Below, one piece after another: positions 18,782 through 30,784 of a DNA stretch of 64,000 nucleotides. The stretch's first letter is position 1. Every line of letters begins with the position of its first letter. The notes beneath the pieces were generated by a model that was not told where the DNA came from, did no database searches, and was given only the letters and a program-made list of their open reading frames with translations. The stretch spans positions 3,100,001-3,164,000 of the forward strand of contig NC_071331.1 in NCBI RefSeq assembly GCF_010183535.1, given 5' to 3'. Position numbers and translations under genes: made by a program. The DNA comes from Caenorhabditis remanei. Its lineage: Eukaryota; Nematoda; Chromadorea; Rhabditida; Rhabditidae.

Positions 18782-20634
18782 TTTAAAACATATATAATCT
18801 TGGGTTAATGAAATTGCAAAGTTTGTGTATATATTATTCAATACGCCGATTAAATTTTCTGAAAACAAAATAGATTTTTGTTGTAGATATCAAACAGGTT
18901 TTTTTGATCGGCACAGAAAAATCGGATAGAGTCGGCAGCCCGGTCCCCAGCAGCTGGAAACTCACATAATCTGTTTTTTTTAAATTCAAAATTGTTGTAC
19001 TTGAAAACAACATGCTGAATACTATCCCAATATTTCAGATGTAGTATTCACTAGGTTTCTGAAACAGTAACTTTATTTCAACTATTTGAGAGCACGTCCC
19101 AGTGAGCAGTTAAAAATGAAGACTCCTTAGCCAGACTTGAAATTTTACAGTTTCACTTAGAAAGTGTAACAACATGATGTCCATTTTCGCTAATTTCACC
19201 TGTGTCATTGATTCTGAAATTAAAAAGTAAATGGACCTAATGCTGAGAAACCGCTGAGTTTAACGATTGAATGAAGTCAGTTTTTTGGAAGGTTGTGATT
19301 TGAGATGTTTCGGATTTTTCACCAATTCGCATAATAATAAACAGCTGCCAAAAAGAATTATAGCAATTCTGAAACTGAGATTTTGGGTATACTTTTAAGA
19401 CAGTTGCTCAAAAGATTCTATACGATCTCGTTAACCTTATTCAAACGAAGAGATTAGGTGCAGGTAAGTACATATGGTCTCGGTGCAACACGATTTATGT
19501 TTATTTGGATGATTAATGATGAGCGAAGATGTATGTACCTAACTGAAAATTAAAAACGAGTATTGAAAAAAAATTGTGTTGCATAAATTAGTTATAAGAA
19601 TTAAGAATGATGTTCTGATGTTCCACGGATTTTAAAGCTTTATTTCCAGAAACAAACTTGATTTGAGTGGTCATGAAAGGATTTAATAACCGTGTCAACT
19701 TGAACCACAAAATTGAAATCACGATAAAATCAGTTTTTGAAATGAATGAAGTTACCAGAGGGCCCTTGAAAAGTTGCTGATAGTTAAACTAGTAATTTCC
19801 TGTTTCGAGATTGTTATTCAAAAGTTTCTAACATTTACAGAGATTAAATCTGTGAGAATAGAAGATAGAACAGTTTTCAATTTACGAAATTTGAAAAAAT
19901 TTCAGTTTCAAAATATTTATTTTTGAAGTATTAGTTTTTCAAAATTATTGTAGTAATTCTGTCTTTCGAGGTAATTATTAAAAAGTTTCTAACATCTACA
20001 GAGATTATGTGAAAATTCTGTTAGAAAAGACGATAGAACAGTTTTGAATTCCCGAAGTGTGAAGAAATTTCAGTTTCAATATTTTTTTCGAGTTATTAGC
20101 TTTTCAAAAAAATAAATCTTTGCAGAAACTATGAGTTAAAAATGTATAAGTTTCAAAGATTTTTTGAAACAGAAATAGTATACTGGGAGTGGATGTTGGG
20201 TCAAATGACAGTCATAACACTTGAAAAAGAAATTCAAACTTTATTATTTATTTGTTTTTATTAGACAACATCCAAGTTTCTGTTTCTACTTGTAACCATT
20301 TCTGTTCCCAGATATCGATCTTTCAGTGATCTCTTCAAAGGTAGATGAGTCCTGTTTGTTCAAAATTTATTGTGTTTTGGATTTTTAATAGTTGGACAGC
20401 ATTAGCAACATGAACGATAGGTGACAACAACTTTAGATTCCATTAATTGCTCAAATCCAACAACCCCAAATGGAAGTCAAATTTAGTTTTAGTGGGCTCG
20501 AATAGTTAAGCAGTGTGAGCAGAAAATTTTAAATGCATCTATGAAAGGATAATTAGAATGTTTTATTTCAAAAACCAATAAACGACGTCTTTCCATAGCA
20601 TTACTCTTTACTCTATTTTAGGTTTTTTGTTCAC
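18782..20634. other. Intergenic with a local tandem duplication
   Basis: No gene recognised. The stretches at about 19825-19950 and 19985-20110 are diverged tandem copies (GTTTCTAACAT, ACAGAGATTA, GATAGAACAGTTTT, ATTTCAGTTTCAA). GAAAC/GTTTC pentamers are dense; I counted about 15 between 19021 and 20320. Confidence 0.55.
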
Positions 20635-21208
20635 ATGATGCAACGGGAGAACCGTGAGAAGTAAGTGAAATGACAAGTTACATTTTCTTTTTTTCTTCAA
20701 CAAACAAATTTCCAGACAACTCGAACTCCTCTCCATGAAGACCAGATATCAGAAGAATCTGGAGAGAGTCGTCAGAAGCCTGCGGGCTGAGAAGCGAGTG
20801 AGCGAGCAGTTGAAGAAGAGATTCGACGATGCGAACAAATTGATCAAGTCTCTCAGCGAGGTCAACGTGAAACAAGAGATACCTGAGCCAGACACGCCGA
20901 GAGTTCTTAGGGAGATTAAAGAGGAAATGGAGGAGCAAGAAGCTGAGGATCAGGATTCCGAACTGGAAAAGCAGTCCTTTCCAATCAAGAAAAGCCCAGA
21001 AACAGTTGCAATTCACTGGATGAAGATAGAAAACAAACGATTGACGCAGGAATTGAGACTTCAGAAGTCGAGATCTAAAGCAGAGCCAAAGAAGAAATCG
21101 GTGGAATTCAAACCAAAGAAATTGAGATCAAAGAAGAAAAAATATCAAAAAAGAAGGAATGGAAGAGGTGGAGGGATTGGAAAATCGCATTTTTTGGTTG
21201 ATATTTAG
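20635..21208 (+). CDS. Small highly charged coiled-coil protein, unknown function
   Basis: Two exons, 20635-20660 and 20716-21208, give 172 aa (MMQRENREK joined to QLELLSMKTR). An acceptor-like TATTTTAG lies 14 bases before the first ATG and could be a trans-splice site or the end of another intron. Residues about 8-60 are rich in Lys, Arg, Glu and Leu with heptad-like spacing. Next comes an acidic stretch (EEMEEQEAEDQDSELE), a second short helical stretch, and a strongly basic tail with SKKKKYQKRRNGRGGG. The tail looks like a nuclear localisation or nucleic-acid-binding region. AATAAA is present near 21276. I do not recognise the family; the coding call rests on composition, splice phase and length. 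Confidence 0.6.
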
Positions 21209-22836
21209 GATGATTTGGATATATTTATTTTTGACCGTTTTATAATTGTATTAAATTTTATATGCCTTGATGTAATAAAATAATAAATATTCGCATGGAG
21301 AAATCGGCAAATTTGAAAACCGGCAATACGACTAAACCACTGAAGCTCGGTAGTCAAATTTTACTGTTTTATTCATACAGTAGAACCAATTTTTTAATGC
21401 TTATCAATGCTATCAATATAATAAATAAAGAAATTACCAACAAAACAGGGCGGCTACATTCGATCCCAGTCACATATAAAAAGGACGAACTCTCTATCAA
21501 ACTGCACGTTACGTATCCACACTTGATATACATATACTATGTATCTGAAAATCATTATATTGAACAAAAATCATTGAATAGTCAAGGATAGACATAATTA
21601 TAGTTTATGTAGAGCGTCGGTTTCTACCTATAGGAAAACCAAAGAATAATCAATTATAAGAGTTCGCTAGTTCAATTCTTCGGAGGTCACGTCACTGCCA
21701 GCGTGGACGGTCATGCGCCTTTCCAACAAAAATGTATCTGATTTCCAAATAAAAATGTTCATTGTTAACGGTGTCACAAGTACATGAAATGCATAAGTGC
21801 AGCTAGTGAAACAGGATAAACTCAATGGAACCTGTCAAGAACCTCTGTTCAACTTCAGCAAATTGAAATAAACTTGCGGGTTAATATTTTGAAACCAAAA
21901 AAAAAGCACAATTCTTTAGAAAATTTTTAAACAATTTTTTTTTATTTTTTGGTCCAAACAGTTCTTTTTATTTACTAACAAACACATTCTCATCAAGTTT
22001 ATCGCTGTTTTAAATGAACCCTTACCAAATTTTAATAAAAACTGTCACGTCGTCTGCTTCCAGTTGACCTGTTTTCTGATATGTTGTTCTGCATCAGGAT
22101 CTATAGTGAGTGTAGATAGTTGGATTTCACATTTCCCAATTGCTGCTTGATGTTTTCATTTTCATAGAAGTAATTTTAAAATTTTGATAAATAATTTTTA
22201 GGAATTGGACAGCCATAACAACTTAAATGTAAAACCATATTCAGTTTCATGAATGTTATGTAACAGAACAAAATGCAATTATTTCTGTTTTGTGATTATT
22301 TCTATAAAACTATTTGGTTTGGAGTGTTTATGTTGAGAAAATCTCAACGCGTATTCAACTTCAACATCTTTAAGTTAGTGACAATGCCAATACTTCGACT
22401 TACTAGCAATAGGGTGTTACGATTCATTTTATTGAAAACAGTCATGTTTTGAATTTTCGCGATTAAATTCATTTTATGAGATTGAATTATTCGAATAGCG
22501 TTATCCTCAACTGGAAGGAAAACTCATTTTTAAAATGTTACCAATGAAAAAAATTTTCCAAACGCGACAATTAGCAACAATCGATACATCTAATATCTTT
22601 TTTTGCTGTGTATTACATCTTCAACTAGATTTATAGAGGTTTCTAACAATTTATCGGTCTTCTGATTTTTCAATTCGAACTTCTGTTTCAAATCTATCTC
22701 TAATTCTTATTTGGTTTTAGTTGAACACTTTCCATAATGTATATAGCGATTCACGTTCTCGATCAGTATATTTTTCCCTTTTCGGAAAATGATCAAGAGA
22801 CACGTTTTTATTGTTTTGTTAATTGTTTCACACTAG
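21209..22836. other. Intergenic, no gene seen
   Basis: AT-rich. A 98-codon open frame at 21295-21591 has no recognisable features. Scattered GAAAC/GTTTC pentamers; no defined repeat boundary. Confidence 0.5.
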
Positions 22837-23349
22837 CTCCAAGGGTACAACGAAATAGGGTACAACGAGGAAAAAGTTACTCTTAGGGTACCATGACTCA
22901 GAGGGTACTATACTTTTAGGGTCGGTGTATGGCATAAAGTTCTCAGAATACCCAGGGTGAAAACATATTTAAAAAATCAGCCATAACGGATCAGTTAGGC
23001 TGAAACGTAACATGACCTGGTGGCTTGTGCTCGAGCCAGTCAGATAATACCTCTTAAATAATCAAACTCGATTGTTATTTTTGTGAAATTTATGAATTTT
23101 GGATCAACGTTTCACAGCGGGACTATTATTCTGTGGAACATCATACATTTTTAATAATGCAACTTTACAAAGTTCAGTTGTGATCAAAAACTTTGTTGTA
23201 CCCTTTGAGTATTCAGCTCGTTTACCCTTTCAGTCAACAATCTGTTGTACCTTAAGAGCAACTTTCTAGTTGTACCCTAAAAGTATAGTACCCTCTGAGT
23301 CATGGTACCCTAAGAGTCATTGTACCCTCAATCCGTTGTACCCTTGGAG
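22837..23349. repeat. Foldback element with repeated GGGTAC motifs
   Basis: CTCCAAGGGTACAACG at the left is inverted at the right end. Between the ends the arms carry several copies of TAGGGTAC or GAGGGTAC on the left and GTACCCTA or GTACCCTC on the right, in mirrored order. It is non-coding. Confidence 0.8.
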
Positions 23350-23429
23350 TATGGGCCATTTCCCTCTGTTTTTTGCGAATTTTATGAACTTTTTCTTGGA
23401 GTTTAAAAATTTTTGCAAAAAAAAAAAAA

Positions 23430-23578
23430 CCTACTTCCGACTTTCAACTTCCAACTTGCGGCATCCGGGCTTCTTTTCTCTTCCGACTTCCGACTTCCTT
23501 TTTTTTAAATTTTGCTTCCGACTTCCGTTTTCGGATTTTCACTTCCGACTTCCGTTTTAGAAAAAATCACTCCCGACG
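23430..23578. repeat. CTTCCGA-type short tandem repeat
   Basis: Many imperfect copies of ACTTCCG with small spacers; reverse complement of the 3889-4010 array. The open frame across it is a by-product. Confidence 0.7.
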
Positions 23579-23756
23579 CACAACTCAGGTCTTGATATGT
23601 CTATAAGAACTCACTTAATTTATACTGTTTCTCATTGGTTTCTAACTATTTTCTTTAATTCATTGGACAATAAACTGAGTATAGAACTTGGCTGAAAAAA
23701 TTTGATAAAACATTATTGAGTTTCAAGTGGCAGTTACTGATGTCAGTAGACACCAG

Positions 23757-24600
23757 CAGAGCTGGCGCGGCTTCGCCGCGTTTTTCTCACGCTTTTCGAT
23801 ATTTAGATATTTGACCGAAAATTTTTTCGGAAGTGTCTAGGAAGTTCTGGAAAAATCTAGAACGTTCCGAATTTTCTGGAAACTTTTGGAATTTTCTGGA
23901 AGTTTCTAGAAGGATCTGGAAAAGTTTGATATTTTTCTGGAAGTGTATAAATTTCTAAAACTATCTGGAAGTTTCCAAATCTATTTTTCTAGATGTTTCT
24001 GGAACATTCTGGAAACTTTTGGGAATTTCTGGATCTTGTGGCCAAACTGGCTTAAAATTTTTGGAGTACTGTCTTAAGGTGCCCAGGGTGTCACTACCAA
24101 AGTATGGGCCCCGTATTTTAAGTTTGAACCTGCTTTTCCAATTTTTGGGTTACTGTAGCTACAGTACCCCTTTAGGGCTATGGCAGTAGAAAATCTGCAG
24201 AGTGTCCCAAGGAAAAGCACGGGACTACAGAGTTAACAAATTTATCAACGTACTCGATCAGTGGGGATCTGAACTTTCCAAGATATTCAGGTTTGACTGT
24301 AAATGTTCAAAACTCTGTAACTACCGTAATCCTACAGTAACCGGCCCAATTTTTTTTGGGTGTCATACTAAGGGGTCAAGGTTGTTACCACCCCAGTCGG
24401 GTCTCCCCTCGTTCTGTTTGGAACACTTTTTCATTTTTTTGGTTACGGTAGCTACAGTAATCCTACAGTAATCCGACACCCGGGGTCCAAAAAATTGAAG
24501 CGCTCGGAGGTTCATGGTTATACCCCCAAACATCTTTTGAAACGGTTCAGAGAGAAAAAAGTTATTCAGGGAGAAGCGTCGGACGGACAGACAGAACTAT
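23757..24600. repeat. Dispersed repeat with CTGTAGCTACAG motifs
   Basis: Begins AGCTGGCGCGGCTTCGCCGC and ends near GGACGGACAGACAGAAC. It contains runs of TTCTGGAA-like words and several TACTGTAGCTACAGTA-like palindromes. The last 200 bases match, inverted, 33778-33960. Confidence 0.65.
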
Positions 24601-24952
24601 TCCATTAGTAGGAAGAAGATTATGAATAATTGCATTTCTTGTCCCCTTAATTCATATCTCCTTGTAACCGAAATATTTAAACTTTGCTCCAATCATAATA
24701 CACTTATTTTTAGGCTAACCGTGTTATGAAACAATTCTCCTTATTTTATTCCCCTTGGTTTTTGTGTTGTTATGCACCTGCCCAACATCGTCAACATTTC
24801 AGTTTTAAACTGAATCATTCCAGCTGCAAAATTGGTCGATTTTTGAGCATAGAAGTGAGAAGACTAACCAGTTATTAAGGGTTGCACCTGCTTTCAAGTA
24901 AGAGAATTTGTGATTTATTCTGTTCATCTACTCGACTTCAAACTTCAGTTCC
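24601..24952. other. Short intergenic stretch upstream of the receptor gene
   Basis: No gene. It ends in AACTTCAG, four bases before the ATG at 24953, an acceptor-like site that could receive a spliced leader. Confidence 0.5.
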
Positions 24953-27590
24953 ATGTCTTCCAACTCAACTTTTTGGCCGAATACTATACATTTCAATGAG
25001 ACTTATATGAATTACCGTATCCAATGGAACGGCTGGCCTCAAATATGTGCAGTCCTCCCATGGATTTACATACTTCCAAGTTTCCACGTCATCTGTAAGA
25101 TATTCTCAGTCTACCTATCGGCTAACTGGACCAGACCAGAGCCCGGATTGAATCAACATGTGTTTCTAGTGATTTCGTTATCACAACTCACTGTTTTCAT
25201 TTTTTTCTTATTCGATTGGTTTATGGTTCGACTTCCGTCTACCGGGTTGTTCACTTCATGGTGTGCTTCAACTGAGCCGAATCATTTTTTAAAATTTATA
25301 TTCATGATGGCGTATTACACAAATTATTGTGCAATGATTTTTCCGTTTTTGATGCCTGTGGTGAGGTTGGTGGTCGTATCGTTTCCAAGGAATCATTTTA
25401 AGGTGAGATGACCCATCCTGGAGGGGGGAAGACCTGGAATAATAGGTACATAGATCTATATTGGCACTGTTGGACCAAAATTGTTTCTACATATAACATA
25501 AATTTTCGGTTTCATTGAAATAACTTATGTGCTTGAAGTTTTCTAAAAGTGATTCGAACTACAGTTTCAATTCGGTCCAGTCAGGTTTGGTCCTACCGCC
25601 GACCGACCGAGCCGACCAAGGTCCGCATTTTGTGCTTGAAAAGTTTTTATTTATCGACGGAAGTTTTTTTTCCAAAAATTTAAGAATTTTCCGAAATTCA
25701 ATTTGGGTCTAAGCGAATTATTAACATTCAAAAATTAACTAAAAGTACATATCAGACTTTTTGAAACAGAACATTTATGACTTCATGGGATTTTTCAAAA
25801 AAAAAAAAACCAGGGATTCCGATTGTTACCAATGTAGATGAGTGATACATTAGACTAATTGTAAGACTGCTTTTGCAACAAGAATTTTCGGTTTTATTTA
25901 ATAAATTTATGTTCATAAATCCATTGTTTTCAGTTACATTTTTGTTGGGGCTCTAACTTTCGCTGTTCCAGTTTGTAACAGTTCTATTGTTGCTTGTTCT
26001 ATATTGTCACAGTTCTATTTTTTCCGAGTTCATAAGTCAAGTACCCATAATGACAAATTATTAATATTCGAAATATTAACTAGAATTATAAGCCTTTTTT
26101 GAAACAGAAAACTTAAGGCTTGTTGGCATTTTTGAATTAAAAATCAGAATTTTTGATTGTTATCAATGTGATAGTTCAGACCAACATTGTTTTTGCAACA
26201 AGAATTATCGGTTTCATTTAATAAATTTAAGTTTATGAAATTTTCCACAACCAATTTTTTTTTAAAGAAAGTAAGTGTTCCAGCAGAGTCAGGTTCGGAA
26301 GCATTGAGGATTCCATTTTCGGTCCTATGGGTGGTGTCCCTAACCCGAATCACAACTGGCACTAATTAGAACCGACTAAAAGATTTACGGTTCTGATTCG
26401 TATTAGTTCTGATCCGGGTAGTTTTGATTAGGGACAGCATCGTGAAATGAACTCGTTCGAAATGCAGTTTTTCGGATTTAATTAAAATGATATGGAAAAT
26501 CGCACACATTGAAACATTTTAGTGACTTAGAGTATATTTCCTCTTTGTAACAGAAAAAAATATCGGTCCTCTTTTTCCCGTCTAACTGTTTCAGCTCTTT
26601 CCTTTTTCAGTTTATTAACATACTAAAACTGTATTCTAAATCGTTTCAAATTTTTTACTTTTTCAAAATACCCATGAACTGATCACAAATCCTGCATAAC
26701 ATTATCTCGAAGTTCTATATTCAATTTACAGATAAACTCAATTCTCCTGCGCGTCAGTGTGCCTCTCATCTGGCTCTACCCCCTCTGTTTCACTTTTTTC
26801 CTTATTCCTGCCGTTGGTGTTTGTCGTCAAATTAGTAGTCCATATCCGTTGGGTGCTATCCATATTTATTATGCAAATGCTGCGTTTGGGGTAAGATTTT
26901 ACATGAAGAAGAAAACATTTTAAAATTTATCTCCAAGTATTTTGTAATCTCGTTGAAACCGTTGATTTCTGATAACTGTGATCATAGAAAGTGCTTCAAA
27001 ATCCAGTAATTTTTTGAAGAAAAGTTTTAATTACCACTTTTATAAAATTTTGAACATGAAAACTCGAAGAACAAATTGAGTCATTGCGCGCCAAAGACAC
27101 CCCAGACCCCAGATTTTCTATATTTCCAGCACAGAAATTCATATTTCTACCTCTACAACACTATTGCATGGCTCACACTTGCTATTCTGGCCAATATTCT
27201 TTTATTCCTGAAAGTTGCAAAGGCCAGAGCGCAACTCATCAGTTTCCAAAAAAGTGCAGTGTCTTACAAAGCGGAATTATCGATTACAATTACTACTGTA
27301 GTTATGATACTTTTCTATGTTATCAATGGAGGTTTTATAGTGAGTTTGATACTTGATAACAGAAGTTTTTTGATTTAAATTTTCATTTCCAGATAATGTA
27401 TGTCCTGTACTATGGTACAAGTTCTTATTTCTCGTTTTTGGTTATTGTGAAAGCGTTTGCAAACGACGCTCAGACTTGTGTTGTCCCGTGGATATTCTAT
27501 TTGACTCATCCGGTATTCAAGAAGAAAGCAATCAGTGGCGACTTGGTATTTTCTACGAGTTCATTCAAGAGAAGGATTAATAATAGTTGA
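24953..27590 (+). CDS. Seven-transmembrane chemoreceptor, serpentine receptor class gamma (srg) type
   Basis: Exons 24953-25402, 26732-26890, 27130-27339 and 27393-27590. All introns are GT/AG and all exon boundaries are in phase 0; the product is 338 aa, the usual srg length. Hydrophobic segments are visible: around PWIYILPSFHVICKIFSVYL, VFLVISLSQLTVFIFFLF, then LPSTGLFTSWCAS with the following helix, a segment after the conserved Arg-Val-Val region, LIWLYPLCFTFFLIPAVGV, TIAWLTLAILANILLFL, and ITTVVMILFYVINGGFII with the last helix. The LPSTGLFTSWCA and VVPWIFYLTHPVFKK motifs are typical of the srg family as I know it. Such receptors usually act in the membranes of sensory neurons. The frame is intact and no pseudogene signs are seen. 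The large first intron holds repeats. Confidence 0.85.
25403..26731 (+). other. srg intron 1 with a dispersed repeat and tandem duplication
   Basis: About 25570-25690 is a fragment of the GACCGACC-rich repeat (CGGTCCAGTCAGG, CCGCCGACCGACCGAGCC). The stretches 25705-25930 and 26055-26250 are diverged tandem copies (AATTATTAA, TTTTTGAAACAGAA, TTTTGCAACAAGAATT, CGGTTT, ATTTAATAAATTTA). Confidence 0.65.
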
Positions 27591-28893
27591 TGTTTTTAAA
27601 TTTGTTTTGTGAATAACAATGAATGTAAAATCAGAGGATATTCCTCACTTTTTTAAACAGAAAAAAATTGTTTTTTTTTTACATTGAACACTGTCATATT
27701 CAATCTCTGAAACTGTACCAGTTTCGATAAACTTTTCGTTTACTACACTATTAATACGTGTAATTGAAATAAATAGAAATAATTTTACAAGATAGTGCTG
27801 AAATAATTTTCAGAGTTTGTACCGTTCGTTGAGATGAATTTTCCAGTATGCGCACTGTTGAACTATATTTCTATTTTTACTATATATTTTTTTCCATAAT
27901 GGTGAACTGCTAGGTTCGATGCTGTTCAAATCTATTATTAAGTTCAAAATGTTATTGTTTAGCTAGTGCTGCGCCTCAAATATATCGAAATTCAGAAACA
28001 AATTTGATTATTTTATGTGTTTTTCTACATTTTTTTCACTGTTTTAACATTTTTTCTTCTTGAATACAGTTTTCGTTTGAAGCAATAAGTCTTCTTGTTT
28101 TGATGATTCACTCAATTTTTCTCCGTGTCGGTCTATCTCAAAACTGTGAAAATAATATTAATTCGAAAATAAAGAAGAATTCTCAACGCAATCGTTTCAC
28201 TACATCGAACACTCTCATATTCAATATCTGAAACCGTGACTGTTTCAGTGAATTTATATTACTTACTATCTTTTTGTTTCCACAGTAATTTTTTAACAAC
28301 AATACATTGAAAAACGGATAAGCTGATAGCTGATTTGAAAACAAAATTAACATCCCTGAAAAATCTTGAAAAAAAAAACGAAAAATTCTCAGACAGGTTT
28401 GAACAGAGTCGAACCTAGCAGTCACCGTTTCTAGTAATTCGTATCTCCGGTCTAAGAGCATCGAAACTATTTTCCAACTTCCAAACAAGAATAGTTACTG
28501 TTACGGTAGCTATCCGGTTGTTGACTTAACTATTATTACCAAACGGATCAGAAGCCGACAGGTTGGTACTTCATAAAATTGATTACGAAACAAAAAATGC
28601 GTAGCCGCAAAATGTGGTCAAAATACAGATTTTCTGAAACTTGAGAGTACTGGTAGTTCAAACAAATTGGTACTCTATTAAACATAACCGCTGGAATACC
28701 TTGCTCCGAAATCGAAAGAATAAAAAATTTTCAGATTCCTTCTGGTTTTTTGAACATAATATATATACATTTATTTATGGCGATCGGAATCAAGTAGCTT
28801 CATGTCATCTAAAATGCAACATTTCTGAAACACATAATAGTTGAGTAAAATTGTGTAGAACTAGCGATCTGTGTAGAAATCAAAACAAAAAAG
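27591..28893. other. Intergenic with a diverged inverted duplication
   Basis: No gene. The stretch around 27660-27960 and the stretch around 28190-28460 share short runs in direct and inverted order (ACACTCTCATATTCAATATCTGAAACCGT-like blocks, TTCGATGCT/ AGTCGAACCTAGCAGT), suggesting old local duplication. Boundaries unclear. Confidence 0.4.
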
Positions 28894-29265
28894 CATACTT
28901 GCAAGATTCCGGGCCGGGCCGAGAAAGTGCCGGCCCGGCCCGGCCCGGTCGGCCCGGATTTGAATTTTTGAATTTTTTTAACTAGAATTTTTATTTCAAT
29001 AATTTTTTTTCAAAAATTTTCCAAATTTTTTTTACCAAGTATATCTAAAAAAATGCGTTTAAATTGAGATATGAGACCCCAAAATTCCAATTTTCCGAAA
29101 AAATCGGAAAAAATTCGAAAAAATTTTTTGAAATTCTTTAGTACTGAAAATCCGGGCCGAAACGGGCCGGGCCGGGCTCGGGCCGGGCCGCGGGCCGGGC
29201 TGGGCCGGAGAATTTCTGATTTCGGCCGGGCCCGGCCCGGCCCGGCCCGGCCCGTTGCAACTCTG
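28894..29265. mobile_element. GC-rich non-autonomous hAT-like element
   Basis: Left terminus CATACTTGCAAGATTCCGGG, right terminus CCCGTTGCAACTCTG. The 8-bp duplication CAAAAAAG flanks both sides (28886-28893 and 29266-29273). Several GGGCC/CGGCC blocks surround AT-rich segments. It is the 'TTGCAA' variant of the family seen at 16979. Confidence 0.9.
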
Positions 29266-29649
29266 CAAAAAAGATGGGAAGAGTTGCTTCATTTCGCAAC
29301 TAAGGAACATTGAAACATTCCAATTGAAATAACCAGGGTGCCACGTGTTCACCTGAATTTTACAGTTTTACGCTGTTGTTGTCTTTTTGATTTTTTGGAG
29401 CTTGTTTCTATATTGCTGGGTTTACCTTACAAGGGAACCCCAAGACCATGCAAATGCTTTTTTGGCTGAAACTTTCAGGATAGGATAAGAATGGTCTGAA
29501 AAGACGTTCCTGAGATTTTTGAAATCCGCCCGACACTTTCAGCCGAGTTATGAGCTCTCAAAGTTTTGCTCTGATTTAACACAGGAAGACTGATTTTCTC
29601 CCTCGGAAGCAGTTCCCAAAATATCTCTGCCCTCCAGTTGCCACGTTTT

Positions 29650-29716
29650 CGCCTGGCCGGTTGGCCGAGGGGATGTGCGCTGGGATGGTAATCAAAGTGT
29701 TGCGGGTTCGTTTCCC
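29650..29716 (+). other. tRNA-like sequence (left arm)
   Basis: TTGGCCGAGGGG resembles a tRNA A box and GCGGGTTCGTTTCC resembles a B box and T arm; between them TGGTAATC sits where an anticodon loop would be. The acceptor stem is poor, so I do not call a functional tRNA. It may serve as an internal Pol III promoter. Confidence 0.5.
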
Positions 29717-30049
29717 CTTTTGGTTTTTATTTTTTGTTTTTCTTGAAAACACTTTTACCACCTTTTTGGACATTTTGTCGTCTTCTTTTTGTGATTTTAT
29801 AGTTCAAAATATCACAACAATTCATATTTCGAAGTTTCAAAAAATTTCATTTTTTCACAAAAACTCGAATTGGGCTGACCATCTGGATGCAAGATTTACA
29901 AGTTTTTGTGAAAAAATGAAATTTTTTGAAACTTCGAAATATGAATTGTTGTGATATTTTGAACTATGAAATCACAAAAAGAAGACAACAAAATGTCCAA
30001 AAAGGTGGTAAAAGTGTTTTCAAGAAAAACAAAAAATAAAAACCAAAAG

Positions 30050-30116
30050 GGGAAACGAACCCGCAACACTTTGATTACCATCCCAGCGCACATCCCCTCG
30101 GCCAACCGGCCAGGCG
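30050..30116 (-). other. tRNA-like sequence (right arm, mirror copy)
   Basis: Inverse copy of 29650-29716 in the opposite arm, with the same A-box-like and B-box-like motifs on the minus strand. Both would transcribe towards the centre of the palindrome. Confidence 0.5.
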
Positions 30117-30339
30117 AAAACGTGGCAACTGGAGGGCAGAGATATTTTGGGAACTGCTTCCGAGGGAGAAAATCAGTCTTCCTGTGTTAAATCAGAGCAA
30201 AACTTTGAGAGCTCATAACTCGGCTGAAAGTGTCGGGCGGATTTCAAAAATCTCAGGAACGTCTTTTCAGACCATTCTTATCCTATCCTGAAAGTTTCAG
30301 CCAAAAAAGCATTTGCATGGTCTTGGGGTTCCCTTGTTA

Positions 30340-30784
30340 ATCTACTGAAAAATGTATGTATTACCTACTGCAGCAATAAAAACATATGGCGTCAAATCTT
30401 ACAAAAGAAATTCTTAGAGGAAACTGAAGAGCCATGAGATGTTAGTGAAATGAGCAGGATGAAACTGTGAATTTTGTTCTAAATATCAAAGAAACTAACT
30501 GGCGGCTATCGAAAAACGTCAGTGGCCTCCTTTTACTGGAATCTAGAAAAAACAACTAATAGATAGATGACTCAAAAGGGCAGGATTGGTTGATATTTGG
30601 AATCACTAAATTTACTTTTTCTGTTTCTCATATGTTTCATGTTCTATCTGTTTTAGTGAGCTAATGTTCCGTGCCTAATGAAATGAGCAACGAAAAACTA
30701 GTGGTAGAAAACAATATTTTCATTTATAATTATTATGAGAAACAGTTAAAAATATTAAAGTTTAAATCCCATTTATAGTCAAAA
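30340..30784. other. Intergenic, 3' of the T-box gene
   Basis: AT-rich, no gene. It includes the likely 3' untranslated region of the minus-strand T-box gene; no strong polyadenylation signal is singled out. Confidence 0.5.

Larger units (their letters stand above)
29430..30336. mobile_element. Palindromic element with a tRNA-like sequence in each arm
   Basis: The termini CAAGGGAACCCCAAGACC are inverted copies flanked by TTA on both sides (29427-29429, 30337-30339), compatible with a 3-bp target duplication as in PIF/Harbinger elements. The arms of about 430 bases are almost identical. Each contains a tRNA-like sequence. The small open frames are mirror images of each other and not evidence of a gene. 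Confidence 0.85.

Noticed and set aside
29576..30190. Four open frames giving two pairs of identical peptides
   Set aside because: They are the two arms of the palindrome read in opposite directions.
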